Source: Mangrovimonas sp. TPBH4 (GTDB taxonomy: Bacteria; Bacteroidota; Bacteroidia; Flavobacteriales; Flavobacteriaceae). From it: a stretch of 64,000 bases of DNA. The position numbers and the translations under genes were made by a program. Below are positions 63,866 through 64,000 of the stretch, piece by piece (position 1 is the stretch's first letter; the number at the start of each line of letters is the position of its first letter). The stretch spans positions 1 through 64,000 of the forward strand of contig NZ_LBIO01000044.1 in the NCBI RefSeq assembly GCF_001280505.1. The letters run 5' to 3'. The notes under the pieces are model-generated. The model did not search any database. It was not told the DNA's origin and saw only the letters and a list, made by a program, of their open reading frames with translations.

Positions 63866-63884
63866 ATTAACCTTAATTTAACCT
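63866..63884 (-). promoter_or_regulatory. Shared LamG-array upstream element (copy 5)
   Basis: The minus strand reads AGGTTAAATTAAGGTTAAT, two GGTTAA units 11 bp apart, 68 bp before the start at 63798. Confidence 0.5.
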
Positions 63885-63923
63885 ACAAAAACCACAATGG
63901 ATTGATTATTAAAAAGAAACAAA

Positions 63924-63951
63924 AAAAGCCAACCTTTTCAGGTTGGCTTTT
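63924..63951 (-). terminator. Terminator of LamG array copy 6
   Basis: AAAAGCCAACC and GGTTGGCTTTT form a perfect 11-bp stem, 22 bp past the stop of the partial gene at the window edge. Confidence 0.85.
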
Positions 63952-63972
63952 CAAAATAAACACATTACACAA

Positions 63973-64000
63973 TTACATCTTTACCACTTTAACTGTGGCA
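63973..64000 (-). CDS. C-terminal end of a further LamG/T9SS array gene (partial)
   Basis: Only the last eight codons and the stop lie inside the window. They translate to ATVKVVKM, the same ending as array copy 3 (TVKVVKM), and the downstream spacing to the hairpin matches the other copies. The array therefore continues beyond the window. Domain content of this copy cannot be seen. Confidence 0.8.

Larger units (their letters stand above)
63799..63951 (-). repeat. 153-bp intergenic repeat of the LamG array (partner at 62384-62536)
   Basis: Same length and layout as the spacer at 62384-62536: start-proximal block, shared TTAACC element and terminator hairpin, with scattered base changes mostly in the middle third. 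Confidence 0.75.

Noticed and set aside
55057..64000. Regular repeats suggesting a CRISPR array or insertion elements
   Set aside because: The repeat unit is a whole gene of about 1.4 kb with terminator. There are no short spaced repeats, no terminal inverted repeats and no transposase.

Overview
The window looks like a chromosomal piece of a marine-type flavobacterium (phylum Bacteroidota, probably family Flavobacteriaceae). The evidence is the AT-rich sequence, promoters of the TTG/TTTG-N~19-TAnnTTTG type with no clear Shine-Dalgarno sites, secreted proteins ending in type IX secretion (T9SS) sorting domains, a TonB-dependent receptor with an N-terminal carboxypeptidase-like domain, an S46 dipeptidyl-peptidase, and TlpA-like lipoproteins with DUF4369-type N-termini. 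I see no tRNA, rRNA, CRISPR array, insertion sequence or prophage. The organism assignment is inference.

Layout. 0-3.2 kb: a small secreted protein and a copper-type P1B ATPase, both on the minus strand. 3.6-14.4 kb: an eight-gene plus-strand operon (methylmalonyl-CoA epimerase, the four subunits of a biotin-dependent Na+-pumping decarboxylase, a CoA-transferase, methylmalonyl-CoA mutase small and large subunits) facing the mutase chaperone MeaB. Together these genes could run a closed cycle: succinate to succinyl-CoA to methylmalonyl-CoA to propionyl-CoA plus CO2 plus pumped Na+, with the CoA handed back to succinate. 14.6-20 kb: an ABC exporter, then a TonB receptor and a PepSY membrane protein, probably for iron, with a perfect inverted repeat around the receptor promoter. 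20.3-32 kb: S46 peptidase, a DsrE-like/DoxDA sulfur gene pair, a TlpA-like thioredoxin, PEP carboxylase, an SRPBCC protein and a fused EutB-EutC ethanolamine ammonia-lyase with a signal-like N-terminus.

32-49.6 kb is mostly housekeeping: mnmE, a second TlpA-like lipoprotein, rhomboid protease, LpxL-like acyltransferase, glmM, ACP phosphodiesterase, gamma-glutamyltransferase, uvrA, a LOG-family protein, and a large protein combining an M1-peptidase-like region that has lost its zinc site with a C-terminal beta-barrel-like region. 49.7-55 kb: a fused alpha/beta 2-oxoacid dehydrogenase E1, a SAM methyltransferase, and DoxX, DUF202 and unknown small proteins.

55-64 kb is a tandem array of at least six minus-strand genes for secreted LamG/Ig-like/T9SS proteins (the last runs off the window), interrupted by an rlpA-like gene on the plus strand. 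Each complete copy has its own terminator and the same upstream element 67-69 bp before its start codon: two GTTAA units 11 bp apart. The copies are mosaics of one another. This array with its shared element, the Na+-pump cycle operon, the fused ethanolamine lyase and the zinc-less M1-barrel protein are the parts most worth pursuing.
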